Shown: positions 16,973-25,646 of the stretch, in pieces
Numbering within the stretch: the stretch's first letter is position 1
How the letters are laid out: each line of letters opens with the position of its first letter
Assembly: GCA_963790095.1 (NCBI GenBank)
Contig: CAWBNO010000020.1
Location: 186,001 to 250,000 of the forward strand
Length of the DNA: 64,000 nt
Source of the DNA: JAAXQD01 sp963790095
Lineage (GTDB): Bacteria; Desulfobacterota; Desulfobacteria; Desulfobacterales; UBA11574
Reading direction: 5' to 3'
Position numbers and translations under genes: made by a program
The notes under the pieces: generated by a model
Seen by the model: the letters and a program-made list of their open reading frames with translations, nothing else
The model's database searches: none
What the model was told of the DNA's origin: nothing

Positions 16973-18491
16973 ATGACACCTATGGGTATCGGGCTTATTT
17001 GCTTTATCTTAATGTTTTTTGTACTCGGCATAGGCACGTATTTCCTGGTTAAGGGGAGCGGTAAACGGTACATCATTTGTGGCAAGAGTCTCCCTTTTTT
17101 CCTGGTGGGGTCCATGCTTTTAGCCCAATCATTGGATGCCAACGCCACCATGGGAAATGCCACCGGGGTATATCTGGGCGGATTCTGGGCCGGGTTCCAA
17201 TTTCCCCTCGGCCTGGCCTTGTGCCTGTTGTTGACCGGGCTTTTCTATGCGGCACCGCTGAATCGGATGAATCTGTTAACACTGCCCGATTTTTATTTTA
17301 GAAGATACAATTGGGTAACGGAAATCATCGCGTCGCTTCTAATGGCTTTTAGTTTTGCGATACTGGTTGCCGGCAACTTTGCAGGTTCCGCCTGGATAGT
17401 CTCCATTGTTTTTGAGATCGATTATACCTGGGCGCTGGCCTTCATAGCAATTGGAATTTTTATATACACCATTTCCGGCGGGCTCTACGCGTGTGCCGCC
17501 ACGGACATCGTTCAAATATATCCTGCCATATTAGGATTTACGGGATGTTTTATATGGCTGCTGTATACCCATGGCTGGGACTTCTTCGCAGGGTCGATTC
17601 CTGCCGGTTACACGGACTTAAGCGGTTTAACTTCAATGGAAAACGGGGCACTTCTAAATTGGGCGGGCATTCTGGCACTGGGGTTTAGGTGATATTGTCG
17701 CTCTGGATTTCATGGAAAGAGTCTTTGCTGCCAGGGATGGAAAAACAGCCAGAATCAGCTGTTTCTATGGCGCAGGGTTTACCATATTCACCGGTTTAAT
17801 CTGTTCCGGTATCGGATTGATGGGCTTAAAGCTTCTTCCGGAAATTTCCGATCCCAGAATGGTTCTGCCTTCAATCGCAATGACTTCCGTTCCGTTTATC
17901 TTTGGACTGTTTATAATGGGCGGCATTATCGGAGCCGGGGCATCCACTGCTGACGGCGGTATATTAGGGGTATCCACCGTGTTGGGTCGGAATATAATTC
18001 AGAAAAATATCCTCCGAAGGTGGGGAAAGCAAAAGGTTGCTAAAGACAATCCTGGCGAATCTGAAGAGGTTGTGCAGGCTACGGCAATTTCCGATCGAAA
18101 GTTGCTCATCATCAGCCGGCTCATGGCGATACCGGTGGTTGCTTTTGCCATTTATCTGGCCATTGTAAAACCTGAGCCGGGAATTCTGCTGGTTCTTGCC
18201 TTTGACGTGGTGTTTGCCGGGTGTCTTGTTCCACTGACACTGGGCCTTTATTGGAAGAAGGCCAATACGCCCGGAGCCTTGGCAGCAATTATTATTGGCT
18301 CTGTACTTCGATTGATTCTGTTCTATACGATTCCCGAGCATTTGGCCGGTTTGGATACCATAATTCCTCCGATTGTTAGTCTTATTGTTATGGTCATCGT
18401 CAGTTTGATGACCCAAGAGAGTCATCCGCCAAAACATCATGTGATCCACGAGGTTCCGGATGACGCCTACGTGATCGCAGGTATATGCTAA
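16973..18491 (+). pseudogene. Sodium:solute symporter (SSS family), one-base frameshift
   Basis: A multi-helix permease of the SSS/PutP type, 505 residues if repaired. The first part (16973-17692) has about seven membrane segments, and the rest continues one frame over. At 17680-17690 the text reads CTGGGGTTTAGGTGA; dropping one T restores LGLGDIVALDFMERVFAARDG, which joins smoothly to the downstream half. GAAGGAGGT precedes ATG 16973. It follows the amidinotransferase and probably imports its substrate (arginine, a guanidino acid or another amino acid). The single change in a TTT run may be a sequencing error; otherwise the gene is recently dead. Confidence 0.85.
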
Positions 18492-18517
18492 CCGAACGTT
18501 TTGATAGATGAAAAAAT

Positions 18518-18585
18518 AGAGGTTGCGTTGGCAATCTGTGTAACCGTTCGGTCCCGATGCGTGGCTGAACGGTTTCGTAACCTCT
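18518..18585. repeat. Two-stem inverted repeat after the symporter
   Basis: AGAGGTT (18518) pairs with AACCTCT (18579-18585), and inside it AACCGTTC pairs with GAACGGTT. It lies between the convergent symporter and PurF-like genes. It lacks a T-run, so it is either a weak terminator or another palindromic intergenic element. Confidence 0.55.
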
Positions 18586-18714
18586 AATGTATTCCTTAAA
18601 TTACCGATCCCTCGTCACTTTGGGCGCCAGAGGTCGGTTTTATGGAGTTGTTTGCCAATGGGGTGGGCGTCGGACGAGAGAAATGTTGTTAGAAATTCCT
18701 TGCTTGCTCTCAAA

Positions 18715-20118
18715 TTAAAAATAACTGCTTTCATCCCAGCAATGGGTGCATAATTTTTCTTTTGGAAGGCCGATGGCGTTTACAAGATTTTCCAATTTTT
18801 GATACTTTAAAGAAGTGAGTCTCAACCGCTGCCGTATTTTGTCCACCATTGCCGCATTTTTTTTGGAATTTGACGTTGCATATTCATCCAAAAACGCATC
18901 CTCTCCTTTTTCGAGTTCCGATATTGCTTTGCGTCCCGCAAGATCCAACGTCGATCGAGATGTTGAAAAATTGAGAAACTCACAGGGATATATCAGGGTG
19001 GGGCAGGCCGGCCGCATGTGCACTTCCAGGGCACCATAATCGAACAATACCTGTATATTATCCTGCAATTGCGTCCCTCTGACAATGGAGTCTTCACAAA
19101 AAAGGATCTTTTTCCCCGCAATTAATTCTTTGATGGGAATCAGTTTCATTCTGGCAACAAGATCTCTTGTGCTCTGATCCTGGGGCATAAAACTTCTGGG
19201 CCATGTGGGCGTATATTTGGCAAACGGCCTGATGTAAGGAATATTTCTCTCATTTGCGTATCCGATGGCATGTCCGATTCCCGAATCCGGAATTCCTGAA
19301 ACACAATCTATTTCCACATCGTCATCCTTTGCCAGGGCCTCCCCGCACCGGTATCGTACCAATTCCACATTAACTCCTTCGTAGCTTGAGGCGGGAAATC
19401 CGTAATACACCCAAAGGAACGCACAAATCTGCATTTTTTCCTTGGGTTTCTTTCGCTGCTCATATCCGTCGGCGGTTATAAAAACGATTTCTCCGGGGCC
19501 CAGATATTTATCAATTTCAAAGCCAAGATTCGGGAATGCAGACGTTTCTGAAGACGCGGCATAGGAACCCTCTTTCCTGCCGATAACGATGGGCGTTCTT
19601 CCGAGTTTATCCCGGGCAGCATAAATACCATCTTCCGTAAGCAAAAGGATAGAACACGAGCCTTTAATGGTTTCCTGGGCATTTTCTATGCCGGTCTCAA
19701 AGGAATCTTCATCACAGATGAGTGTTGCCGCAATCTCGGTCGGGCTTAAATTCCCACCACTGGTTTCATAAAAATGGATTTTTTTTCGAAATGCTTTTTT
19801 AGCAAGTTCCTCAATATTGTTTATTTTCCCAACGGTAACGATACCGAACCTTCCCAGGTGAGATCCAAAGATCAACGGTTGAGCATCGTAATCACTGATA
19901 ACGCCGATACCTTTATTACCATGCAAATTGGGAAGATCTGCTTCGAATTTGGATCTGAAGTAATTGTTTTCAATATTATGAATGGAACGTGCGAATCCGC
20001 TGGAATTTTTGGTGGCCAATCCCCCGCGTTTCGTTCCGAGATGAGAATGATAATCGGTTCCATAAAACAGATCCTTTACACAATCCTCTTTAGAAATATT
20101 CCCAAAAAAACCTCCCAT
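18715..20118 (-). CDS. PurF-like amidophosphoribosyltransferase family protein lacking the glutaminase cysteine
   Basis: A 467-residue protein with PurF layout: an N-terminal Ntn-type domain (1-230), then a phosphoribosyltransferase domain with PDSGIGHAIGYA and the PRPP loop FCEDSIVRGTQ. In true PurF the protein begins Met-Cys-Gly and that cysteine is the nucleophile; here it begins MGGFFGNIS, with a strong ribosome site (AAGGAGGG) confirming the start. The RYST and NGN glutaminase motifs are also gone. The PRPP side looks intact. So it probably uses ammonia from elsewhere, or does not aminate at all. It follows, on the same strand, an FMN domain of glutamate synthase. I believe this is a conserved variant family, not a damaged purF. 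Confidence 0.8.
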   Translation of the reverse strand: MGGFFGNISKEDCVKDLFYGTDYHSHLGTKRGGLATKNSSGFARSIHNIENNYFRSKFEADLPNLHGNKGIGVISDYDAQPLIFGSHLGRFGIVTVGKINNIEELAKKAFRKKIHFYETSGGNLSPTEIAATLICDEDSFETGIENAQETIKGSCSILLLTEDGIYAARDKLGRTPIVIGRKEGSYAASSETSAFPNLGFEIDKYLGPGEIVFITADGYEQRKKPKEKMQICAFLWVYYGFPASSYEGVNVELVRYRCGEALAKDDDVEIDCVSGIPDSGIGHAIGYANERNIPYIRPFAKYTPTWPRSFMPQDQSTRDLVARMKLIPIKELIAGKKILFCEDSIVRGTQLQDNIQVLFDYGALEVHMRPACPTLIYPCEFLNFSTSRSTLDLAGRKAISELEKGEDAFLDEYATSNSKKNAAMVDKIRQRLRLTSLKYQKLENLVNAIGLPKEKLCTHCWDESSYF

Positions 20119-20265
20119 ACGAGATCCCTCCTTAAATGGAATATTACCGATTTTTTATCGGGCAAGTGAGTTAAAAAATCGTGCTCTATACGGTCAGCAA
20201 CATAGCATGGACATGAATCGACCCGCAAGTAGAAGGTTATGAATAGAGTAGAAAAGGTGTTTAGA

Positions 20266-20446
20266 AGCTGTTTCAAAACCTCCCATTCGTTGGCTTGAGC
20301 CTTTTGTAAAGCGCTAAGCTCGCTGTGCTAAATTTGTAGAACTCGGGCTAACGCCCTCAGACAGCTACAAATTTTACGCGCCGCATCGCTAAGCGCTTTT
20401 CGACAAAAGACTCAAAAATCAATCACCGGAAGGTTTTGAAATGGCT
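20266..20446. repeat. Long palindromic element, family P copy 1
   Basis: About 180 bp folding back on itself: outer arms 20266-20315 and 20392-20446 (TTTCAAAACCTCCCATTCG against its approximate complement) and a core stem AAATTTGTAG (20330-20339) with CTACAAATTT (20365-20374). The core loop GAACTCG...CCTCAGACAGC recurs in the element at 35965-36081 although the stem bases differ. Confidence 0.8.
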
Positions 20447-20570
20447 TGTAGAAATTTATTGCCCGGTAATCGGAATGACGCCCACATCACTTCAAGCAAC
20501 TGGATGTCCGTTGCCATCATCTATAACACAGGATCTAATCCATAGCGGGTCTTATTAAATTTTCTTGCAT

Positions 20571-20609
20571 AAAAAAGGCTTTCCGGAAATATTTAGCCGG
20601 AAAGCCTTT
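20571..20609 (-). terminator. Rho-independent terminator of the glutamate-synthase-like gene
   Basis: On the minus strand a 13-bp stem (AAAGGCTTTCCGG with its complement, 10-nt loop) is followed by TTTTTTAT. It sits 25 bp after the stop of the 20634-22286 gene. Confidence 0.9.
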
Positions 20610-20633
20610 GGTGTTTAGATGGAGGTCTTAACG

Positions 20634-22286
20634 TTATACATTCAGTATTTTTTTGGCAGCTTCATCATTAATATCGGACACATGTGGAATCCCCGTCTCT
20701 TTTTCGGTTTCTCTGTTGCCAGAGAAAAGGTCGGCGCGGGCGATTTTGTCCAGTGAAAATTTTCTGGCGCCAGCCATAAGCTGCTGCAAGCCGGCAGCCA
20801 GCTTGTCCGCCAATGTATAGAAGGCAATTGCGCCATAGGGGATATTCTCCATCTCTTTTTTGCCGACTTTTTTCTGGAGGTCGAAATAAGAGGCAAAAAT
20901 CTCCACAGGCTTGGTGCCGATGTCGGTGACCGTTTTCGGCAGCTTATCCCAGTTGCCGAAAACTTTCTCTTTCCTGTCGGGGTTCAGTGCGCCTTCGATG
21001 TTGGCACCCACAAATCCGGGTATCATGATTCCTCTACCCATACAGATCAATTTCGTATACGGCGCACCGAGTGCCAATCCCTTGAAAATACTGTCTTCCA
21101 GGGCAAATCCGCCTGCAAAAGACATATCGACCACCTTTTCGCCCTTTGCCGCCAGTATACTTGCATATTCATAGGCTTTTGAATGGAGAAAGATGGAGGG
21201 TACTCCCCAGCTCTGCATCATGTTCCACGGGCTCATCCCGGTGCCGCCGCCGGATCCGTCCATGGTCAGGAGATCGCATCCTGCCTCGGATGCAAATTTT
21301 ATGGCCATGGCCAGTTCTTCCATGCCGTAAGAGCCCGTCTTTAAGGTAACTCGTTCAAATCCAAGGCGACGGAGGTACTTAACACTGCTCATAAAATCTT
21401 CCCGGACCTGTTCGACGGTATCAAAATTCGTGCCCCCCAAACGGCTGTGTCGGGCAAAAGACTTGATTGCACCTTCTTTGAAGGCCTGTACCACCTGAGG
21501 CTTTGTGGGGTCGGGATCCACAACATAGCCTCTCTCTTTGAGAAAAAGTGCGTAATCCAGGCTGGTCACCTGTATCTCACCGCCAATATCCTTGGCTCCC
21601 TGTCCCCATTTGAGTTCGATAATGCATTTGTTTCCATACTTTTCAGCAACGAATTCTGCAACACCATTTCGTGTATCTTCAACATTCAGCTGGACGATGA
21701 TGGCGCCATACCCATCAAAATAACGAAGATAGGTATTGATTCGTCGTTCCAGTTCCGGAGAGCTTTTGATTTTACCCTTTTTGGTTTTTCCCTTGCCGAT
21801 CTCTGATTTGAGATCAACCCCGACGACATTTTCGCCGATGACCACCGGGATGCCGGTCAAAGCCCCTCCGATGGCAAAGGAATCCCAGTACCTTTCCGCG
21901 ATAAATGTCGATCCCAAAGCCCCTGTCATAAGCGGCATGCGAACCTTGGTCTTTATGGTATTTCCGAATTCGGTTTCAAGGCTTACATTCGGAAAGATAC
22001 AGTCGTCAGGATCTTTGGTCAGACCTTTGGCAAGGCCTTGGGAACCATATGCGTATCCTTGGATTCGGAGTGAATTATACGAGACGCCGATATGGGTGGT
22101 ATTGTTGGCGCCCGCAGTGACCATGCCGAAATCTCTCGGATAGAGGAGTTTTCGGCCCACAAGGCTGGAAAGCCAGGTCTCACACCGACCCTTGCAATCC
22201 GCCCTGCAGAGCGTACAAAGGCTCGATTCTGCAGCATTGCCTCGATTGGTCGTTCCAAGTACATCATTACTTTTTGAAAATCTCAT
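20634..22286 (-). CDS. Glutamate synthase-like FMN-binding domain protein
   Basis: About 550 residues. It corresponds to the FMN-binding (alpha/beta barrel) part of glutamate synthase large subunit without the glutaminase or GXGXG domains. A cysteine cluster near the N-terminus (CTLCRADCKGRC) suggests an iron-sulfur site. Barrel signatures include GENVVGVD, ELKWGQGAKDIGGE and TMDGSGGGTGMSPWNMMQ. Related stand-alone proteins occur in archaeal-type glutamate synthases and in FMN enzymes of unknown substrate. Three ATGs are consecutive; the third (22286) is best spaced from AAAGGAG. Its own terminators lie on both sides. With the glutaminase-dead PurF-like neighbour it may form a functional pair. 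Confidence 0.85.
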   Translation of the reverse strand: MRFSKSNDVLGTTNRGNAAESSLCTLCRADCKGRCETWLSSLVGRKLLYPRDFGMVTAGANNTTHIGVSYNSLRIQGYAYGSQGLAKGLTKDPDDCIFPNVSLETEFGNTIKTKVRMPLMTGALGSTFIAERYWDSFAIGGALTGIPVVIGENVVGVDLKSEIGKGKTKKGKIKSSPELERRINTYLRYFDGYGAIIVQLNVEDTRNGVAEFVAEKYGNKCIIELKWGQGAKDIGGEIQVTSLDYALFLKERGYVVDPDPTKPQVVQAFKEGAIKSFARHSRLGGTNFDTVEQVREDFMSSVKYLRRLGFERVTLKTGSYGMEELAMAIKFASEAGCDLLTMDGSGGGTGMSPWNMMQSWGVPSIFLHSKAYEYASILAAKGEKVVDMSFAGGFALEDSIFKGLALGAPYTKLICMGRGIMIPGFVGANIEGALNPDRKEKVFGNWDKLPKTVTDIGTKPVEIFASYFDLQKKVGKKEMENIPYGAIAFYTLADKLAAGLQQLMAGARKFSLDKIARADLFSGNRETEKETGIPHVSDINDEAAKKILNV

Positions 22287-22326
22287 CATCATTACTCCTT
22301 TCTTGGGTCGTGTTGTTCACTAAAAA

Positions 22327-22365
22327 ATAAAAAAGGCGTCTTTCCCCGTCGGAAAAGACGCCTTT
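22327..22365 (-). terminator. Terminator in the leader of the glutamate-synthase-like gene
   Basis: On the minus strand AAAGGCGTCTTT pairs with AAAGACGCCTTT (12 bp plus a further CC/GG), followed by TTTTTTATTTTTT. It is about 40 bp before the start of the downstream gene and 330 bp after mtaB. It may end the mtaB transcript or act as an attenuator; I see no leader peptide rich in one amino acid. Confidence 0.85.
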
Positions 22366-22692
22366 GTCTTAAATATTGGAAAATTCCGCACACCATTGTA
22401 CGAAACTTAATTTTTGCTTAATTTATTCCAACTGTTTTTAGCACCACTTACTAATATGTCAAGAAAAATTTTATTATAAATAAAATTTGATGGGTTAATG
22501 TAACTTTGTCTAAATTGGTGCCTGAAAAACTGCCCCGATGAATTTTGGGGGTGAGCATCGGTTTTATCAGCTAAACCGAATGGTTATGACATAACATCCA
22601 ATATTATATGGACGGCCTGGGACAGGGGGGATGGGAATTTAGGCTGGACCCGGGATGGGATTCGATCATCAATCTTCGTCCGGAGGTTTATG
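22366..22692. other. Intergenic stretch without a gene
   Basis: AT-rich on the side nearest the glutamate-synthase-like gene, with a minus-strand TTGACA at 22457-22462 but no well-spaced -10. A small hairpin (CGGTTTtatcagctAAACCG) lies near 22560. No known riboswitch was recognised. Confidence 0.4.
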
Positions 22693-24027
22693 CTACTCAG
22701 GGAGAAGGGTGCCGAATACGGTATGATTTTTCTCCACTCGATCAATTCTGGCTGGAATGATGGTATTTACACAATTGTCACAACCGTTTACACGAACAGG
22801 CATATAGTTTGATGTTATTCCCTTTAAAGAGCCGGTTGATTCGTCTCTTTTGCTTTCAATGAGAATTTTAATTTTTTTTCCGAGAAACTTATTGTAGAAG
22901 GCCTGTCTCTTTTCAATGCCGAGGGTCCGAATTTTTTCACACCGGGCCTTGATGGTTCTTGAATCCACCTGTTTGGAGTACTTACTTGCCGGTGTCCCTT
23001 TTCGAACCGAAAACGGGAAAACATGGAGATAAGTGACGGGCAGTTCTTCGATGAGTGAATAGGTATTCTCAAAAGCTTTTTCGGTTTCACCCGGGAATCC
23101 GATGAGTACATCCACACCGACGGCGGCATGGGGAATCAGCGAATTAATTTTGACCATGAGATCCCTGAAAAACGAGCGCGTGTAGGGCCGGTGCATTCTT
23201 TTAAGGACAGCATCATCTCCGCTCTGTAAAGGAATGTGAAAATGGTCACAGAAAACGTCGGTTTTCGCCACAAGGTTTAAAATATCTTCTGTCAGCTCAT
23301 GGGGTTCTATGGAACTGAGTCGTACGCGATGGATGGGATTCGATTCATAAATTTGGTTTAACAGTCCAGCCAGGTGGTATTTGGGTGAAAGGTCGAGGCC
23401 ATAGGCGCCGAGGTGCACGCCGGTCAGAACGACTTCATGGTATCCGGCGTCTTTTAGTTGCCGGATGTTTTCCAATACGTTTTCAGGCGCCATGCTGCGG
23501 CTGCGTCCCCGTGCATAGGGAACTATGCAGTATGTGCAGAAGGTTTGACAACCGTCCTGTATCTTTAAAAAGGGACGGGTTCTATCCCCCAAGACCGTTA
23601 CCGGGACCTGTTTGAAATCGTATTCGGATGCTATGTTACGCCGGATCAGGTTGGGGCGGGGGTTTTTTTCCATGGGGAACGACCGGACCATCTCGGGAAT
23701 TTTATGTTTATCTCCATGACCGATGACCGTGTGAACACCGTCGATTTGCAGAATTTCATCCGGTTCAGTCTGGGCATAACACCCGGTGACCACAATATGT
23801 GCCTTTGGATTCGATCGGATGGCCTGCCGCACGGCCTGTCTGGACTGCATGGATGCTTTCTGTGTGACCGTGCAGGTGTTGATAATGCACAGGTCTGCCT
23901 TGTCTTCACTAGGCACTGGCACACAGCCCGAATTTTTCAGCTGCTCAGCGATGGCATCCGACTCGTATTGATTGACTTTGCAGCCTAGAGTGGTGATTCT
24001 AAATTTGAAGGTGTTGTTAAAATTCAT
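22693..24027 (-). CDS. mtaB: tRNA threonylcarbamoyladenosine methylthiotransferase MtaB
   Basis: A radical-SAM methylthiotransferase that converts t6A37 to ms2t6A37 in tRNAs reading ANN codons. The 444-residue protein has the UPF0004 domain (ITTLGCKVNQYESDAIAEQL), the radical SAM cluster motif CQTFCTYCIVPYARGRSRS, and a C-terminal TRAM-like region. The start is ATG 24027 (MNFNNTFKFRITTLGCK). This ATG overlaps the mnmA stop (ATGA), so the two are translationally coupled. Two tRNA sulfur-modifying enzymes in one operon is a coherent grouping. Confidence 0.95.
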   Translation of the reverse strand: MNFNNTFKFRITTLGCKVNQYESDAIAEQLKNSGCVPVPSEDKADLCIINTCTVTQKASMQSRQAVRQAIRSNPKAHIVVTGCYAQTEPDEILQIDGVHTVIGHGDKHKIPEMVRSFPMEKNPRPNLIRRNIASEYDFKQVPVTVLGDRTRPFLKIQDGCQTFCTYCIVPYARGRSRSMAPENVLENIRQLKDAGYHEVVLTGVHLGAYGLDLSPKYHLAGLLNQIYESNPIHRVRLSSIEPHELTEDILNLVAKTDVFCDHFHIPLQSGDDAVLKRMHRPYTRSFFRDLMVKINSLIPHAAVGVDVLIGFPGETEKAFENTYSLIEELPVTYLHVFPFSVRKGTPASKYSKQVDSRTIKARCEKIRTLGIEKRQAFYNKFLGKKIKILIESKRDESTGSLKGITSNYMPVRVNGCDNCVNTIIPARIDRVEKNHTVFGTLLPE

Positions 24028-25100
24028 ATGTTTTGTCTGGGCGCAATCCAGCCGCCACCAAGAACTTCGTCTCCTTTGTAAAATACCGCACACTGCCCGG
24101 GGGTAATCGCGGCCTGGTGTTTTTCAAATCGGACAATCGCCGTTTTTCCGTCAATAGGGGTTAGCCTGGATGCGGCGGCCATGTGGCGGTATCTTACACG
24201 GGTATGAACATCCATTGGAATGCTCGGTGTTTCATGTATCCAGTTAATATTTTCAACCTTACACTGCGAAACGAACAGATCCTTTTTAAATCCCACTGTC
24301 AATACGTTCTGCCGAGTGTCCATATGGATCACATAATAGGGTTCCGAAGCCGGACAATTGATTCCACGACGCTGGCCAATGGTAAACAGGTGTAGTCCTT
24401 TGTGCTCTCCAAGAACGTTACTACGGATATCTTTTATCAATCCGGGTTTGGGTTCAAATCCCTCATGGCGGGCAAGGAAATCCCCATAGTTTCTGCCTTT
24501 GATGAAACACACATCCTGGCTTTCACTGGTTTTAATCGGTTTGAAGCTCTTGTCCGCGGCCAGCTTGACAACATCGGATTTTGTCATGGTTCCAAGGGGG
24601 AAACAGGCGCCGGCCAAGTGTTGTTGTGTCAACCGAGCCAGAAAGTAAGACTGGTCCTTTTTGGGATCGACACCTTTATAAAGATGAAACTTCCCTGTTT
24701 TGTCCGGGTTTATTCTGGCATAGTGACCGGTGGCAAGGGCTGATGCACCCAGTTTTCGGGCAAAATCATAAACTGTTCCGAATTTAATCGACGGATTGCA
24801 TACCATGCATGGATTGGGAGTTTGACCGGCCTGATAGGTTCGAATGAAATAATCAACGACATTTTTTTTAAACTCGATACTGCAGTCGAGGATCTTAATA
24901 TCGACTCCAAGCTGCTTTGCAATGGGAAAAATTTTATGGGATTTTATAAGATGGGTGCTTTGATCATTATCCGGGGATGGGTCTTCATATCCGGTAACAA
25001 AGTGAACCCCGATAACGGTGTGCCCTTTTTCTTTTAAAATATGGGCAGCCATTAGAGAATCGATGCCGCCGCTTAAGGCAATTGCTGTTAACGGCCTCAT
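24024..25100 (-). CDS. mnmA: tRNA-specific 2-thiouridylase MnmA
   Basis: Installs the 2-thio group of U34 in Lys, Glu and Gln tRNAs. The 358-residue protein has the PP-loop ALSGGIDSLMAAHIL (residues 8-22), the catalytic cysteines in NPCMVCNP and DVCFIKGRN, and the C-terminal beta-barrel. Its ATG directly follows the TAA of the NIL-domain ferredoxin gene, and its TGA overlaps the mtaB start, so all three are one transcript. The ferredoxin-like partner may deliver sulfur or electrons, an inference from position only. Confidence 0.96.
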   Translation of the reverse strand: MRPLTAIALSGGIDSLMAAHILKEKGHTVIGVHFVTGYEDPSPDNDQSTHLIKSHKIFPIAKQLGVDIKILDCSIEFKKNVVDYFIRTYQAGQTPNPCMVCNPSIKFGTVYDFARKLGASALATGHYARINPDKTGKFHLYKGVDPKKDQSYFLARLTQQHLAGACFPLGTMTKSDVVKLAADKSFKPIKTSESQDVCFIKGRNYGDFLARHEGFEPKPGLIKDIRSNVLGEHKGLHLFTIGQRRGINCPASEPYYVIHMDTRQNVLTVGFKKDLFVSQCKVENINWIHETPSIPMDVHTRVRYRHMAAASRLTPIDGKTAIVRFEKHQAAITPGQCAVFYKGDEVLGGGWIAPRQNI

Positions 25101-25526
25101 TTAAAAAAAAGATTTGTTTGTGGCACGAACTTCCATTGCCCGAGTGGGACAGGCCGTGACACACAATTCGCACACACTGCATTTTTTCTGATTAAAGTCC
25201 ACAGACATCTCAGGCCGTATGATGGAAAGGGCATGGGTCGGGCAGACAGCCGTGCAGGCACCGCAATGGGAGCATCTTTTTCGGATGCGCTTTATTTCCC
25301 GAGCTGCATTCAGAACCTGTACGCCCCGCTGTTTGAGATATTTGACACCTTCCTTGAAGTCTTTTCGGCTTCCGGCGAGTTCCAAAACCATGACGCCTTC
25401 TTTTCTGGGGAGTATGGAAGCATTGAGAATATTGAAGGTCAGATCATAATCTTTTGAAAGATAGCAAACAATGGGTTTTTCCACTTCTGTCTTGGGAAAG
25501 CGCAGAATGAGTATTTTTGAATACAC
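25101..25526 (-). CDS. NIL-domain 4Fe-4S ferredoxin
   Basis: A 141-residue protein: an N-terminal NIL domain (about residues 1-75, the small ligand-binding fold also at the end of MetN) and two 4Fe-4S motifs (CSHCGACTAVCP, CSVCELCVTACP). The start is taken as GTG 25526, preceded by GGAGG at good spacing; the frame is open further upstream, but those residues do not look like the family. It heads the operon with mnmA and mtaB. NIL ferredoxins are linked in anaerobes to sulfide-based methionine or thiouridine sulfur transfer; the operon supports the latter here. Confidence 0.9.
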   Translation of the reverse strand: MYSKILILRFPKTEVEKPIVCYLSKDYDLTFNILNASILPRKEGVMVLELAGSRKDFKEGVKYLKQRGVQVLNAAREIKRIRKRCSHCGACTAVCPTHALSIIRPEMSVDFNQKKCSVCELCVTACPTRAMEVRATNKSFF

Positions 25527-25646
25527 GGCGAACCTCCGAAACTCCTTTATTTTTATTTGAAAAAGGTTTAATTTAATTATATTTACTTGATCTGTCAATT
25601 GCAACCTGAAATTCTAAACCAAATTGACACCTTACAAAATCAGGTC

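Noticed and set aside
17680..17695. TGA in the symporter as selenocysteine
   Set aside because: The downstream homology is in a different frame, so a one-base shift explains it; no SECIS-like hairpin follows.
22289..22393. Minus-strand frame starting MVCGIF before the glutamate-synthase-like gene, reminiscent of a glutaminase start
   Set aside because: Only 34 codons, runs straight through the terminator, no ribosome site, and no glutaminase motifs follow.
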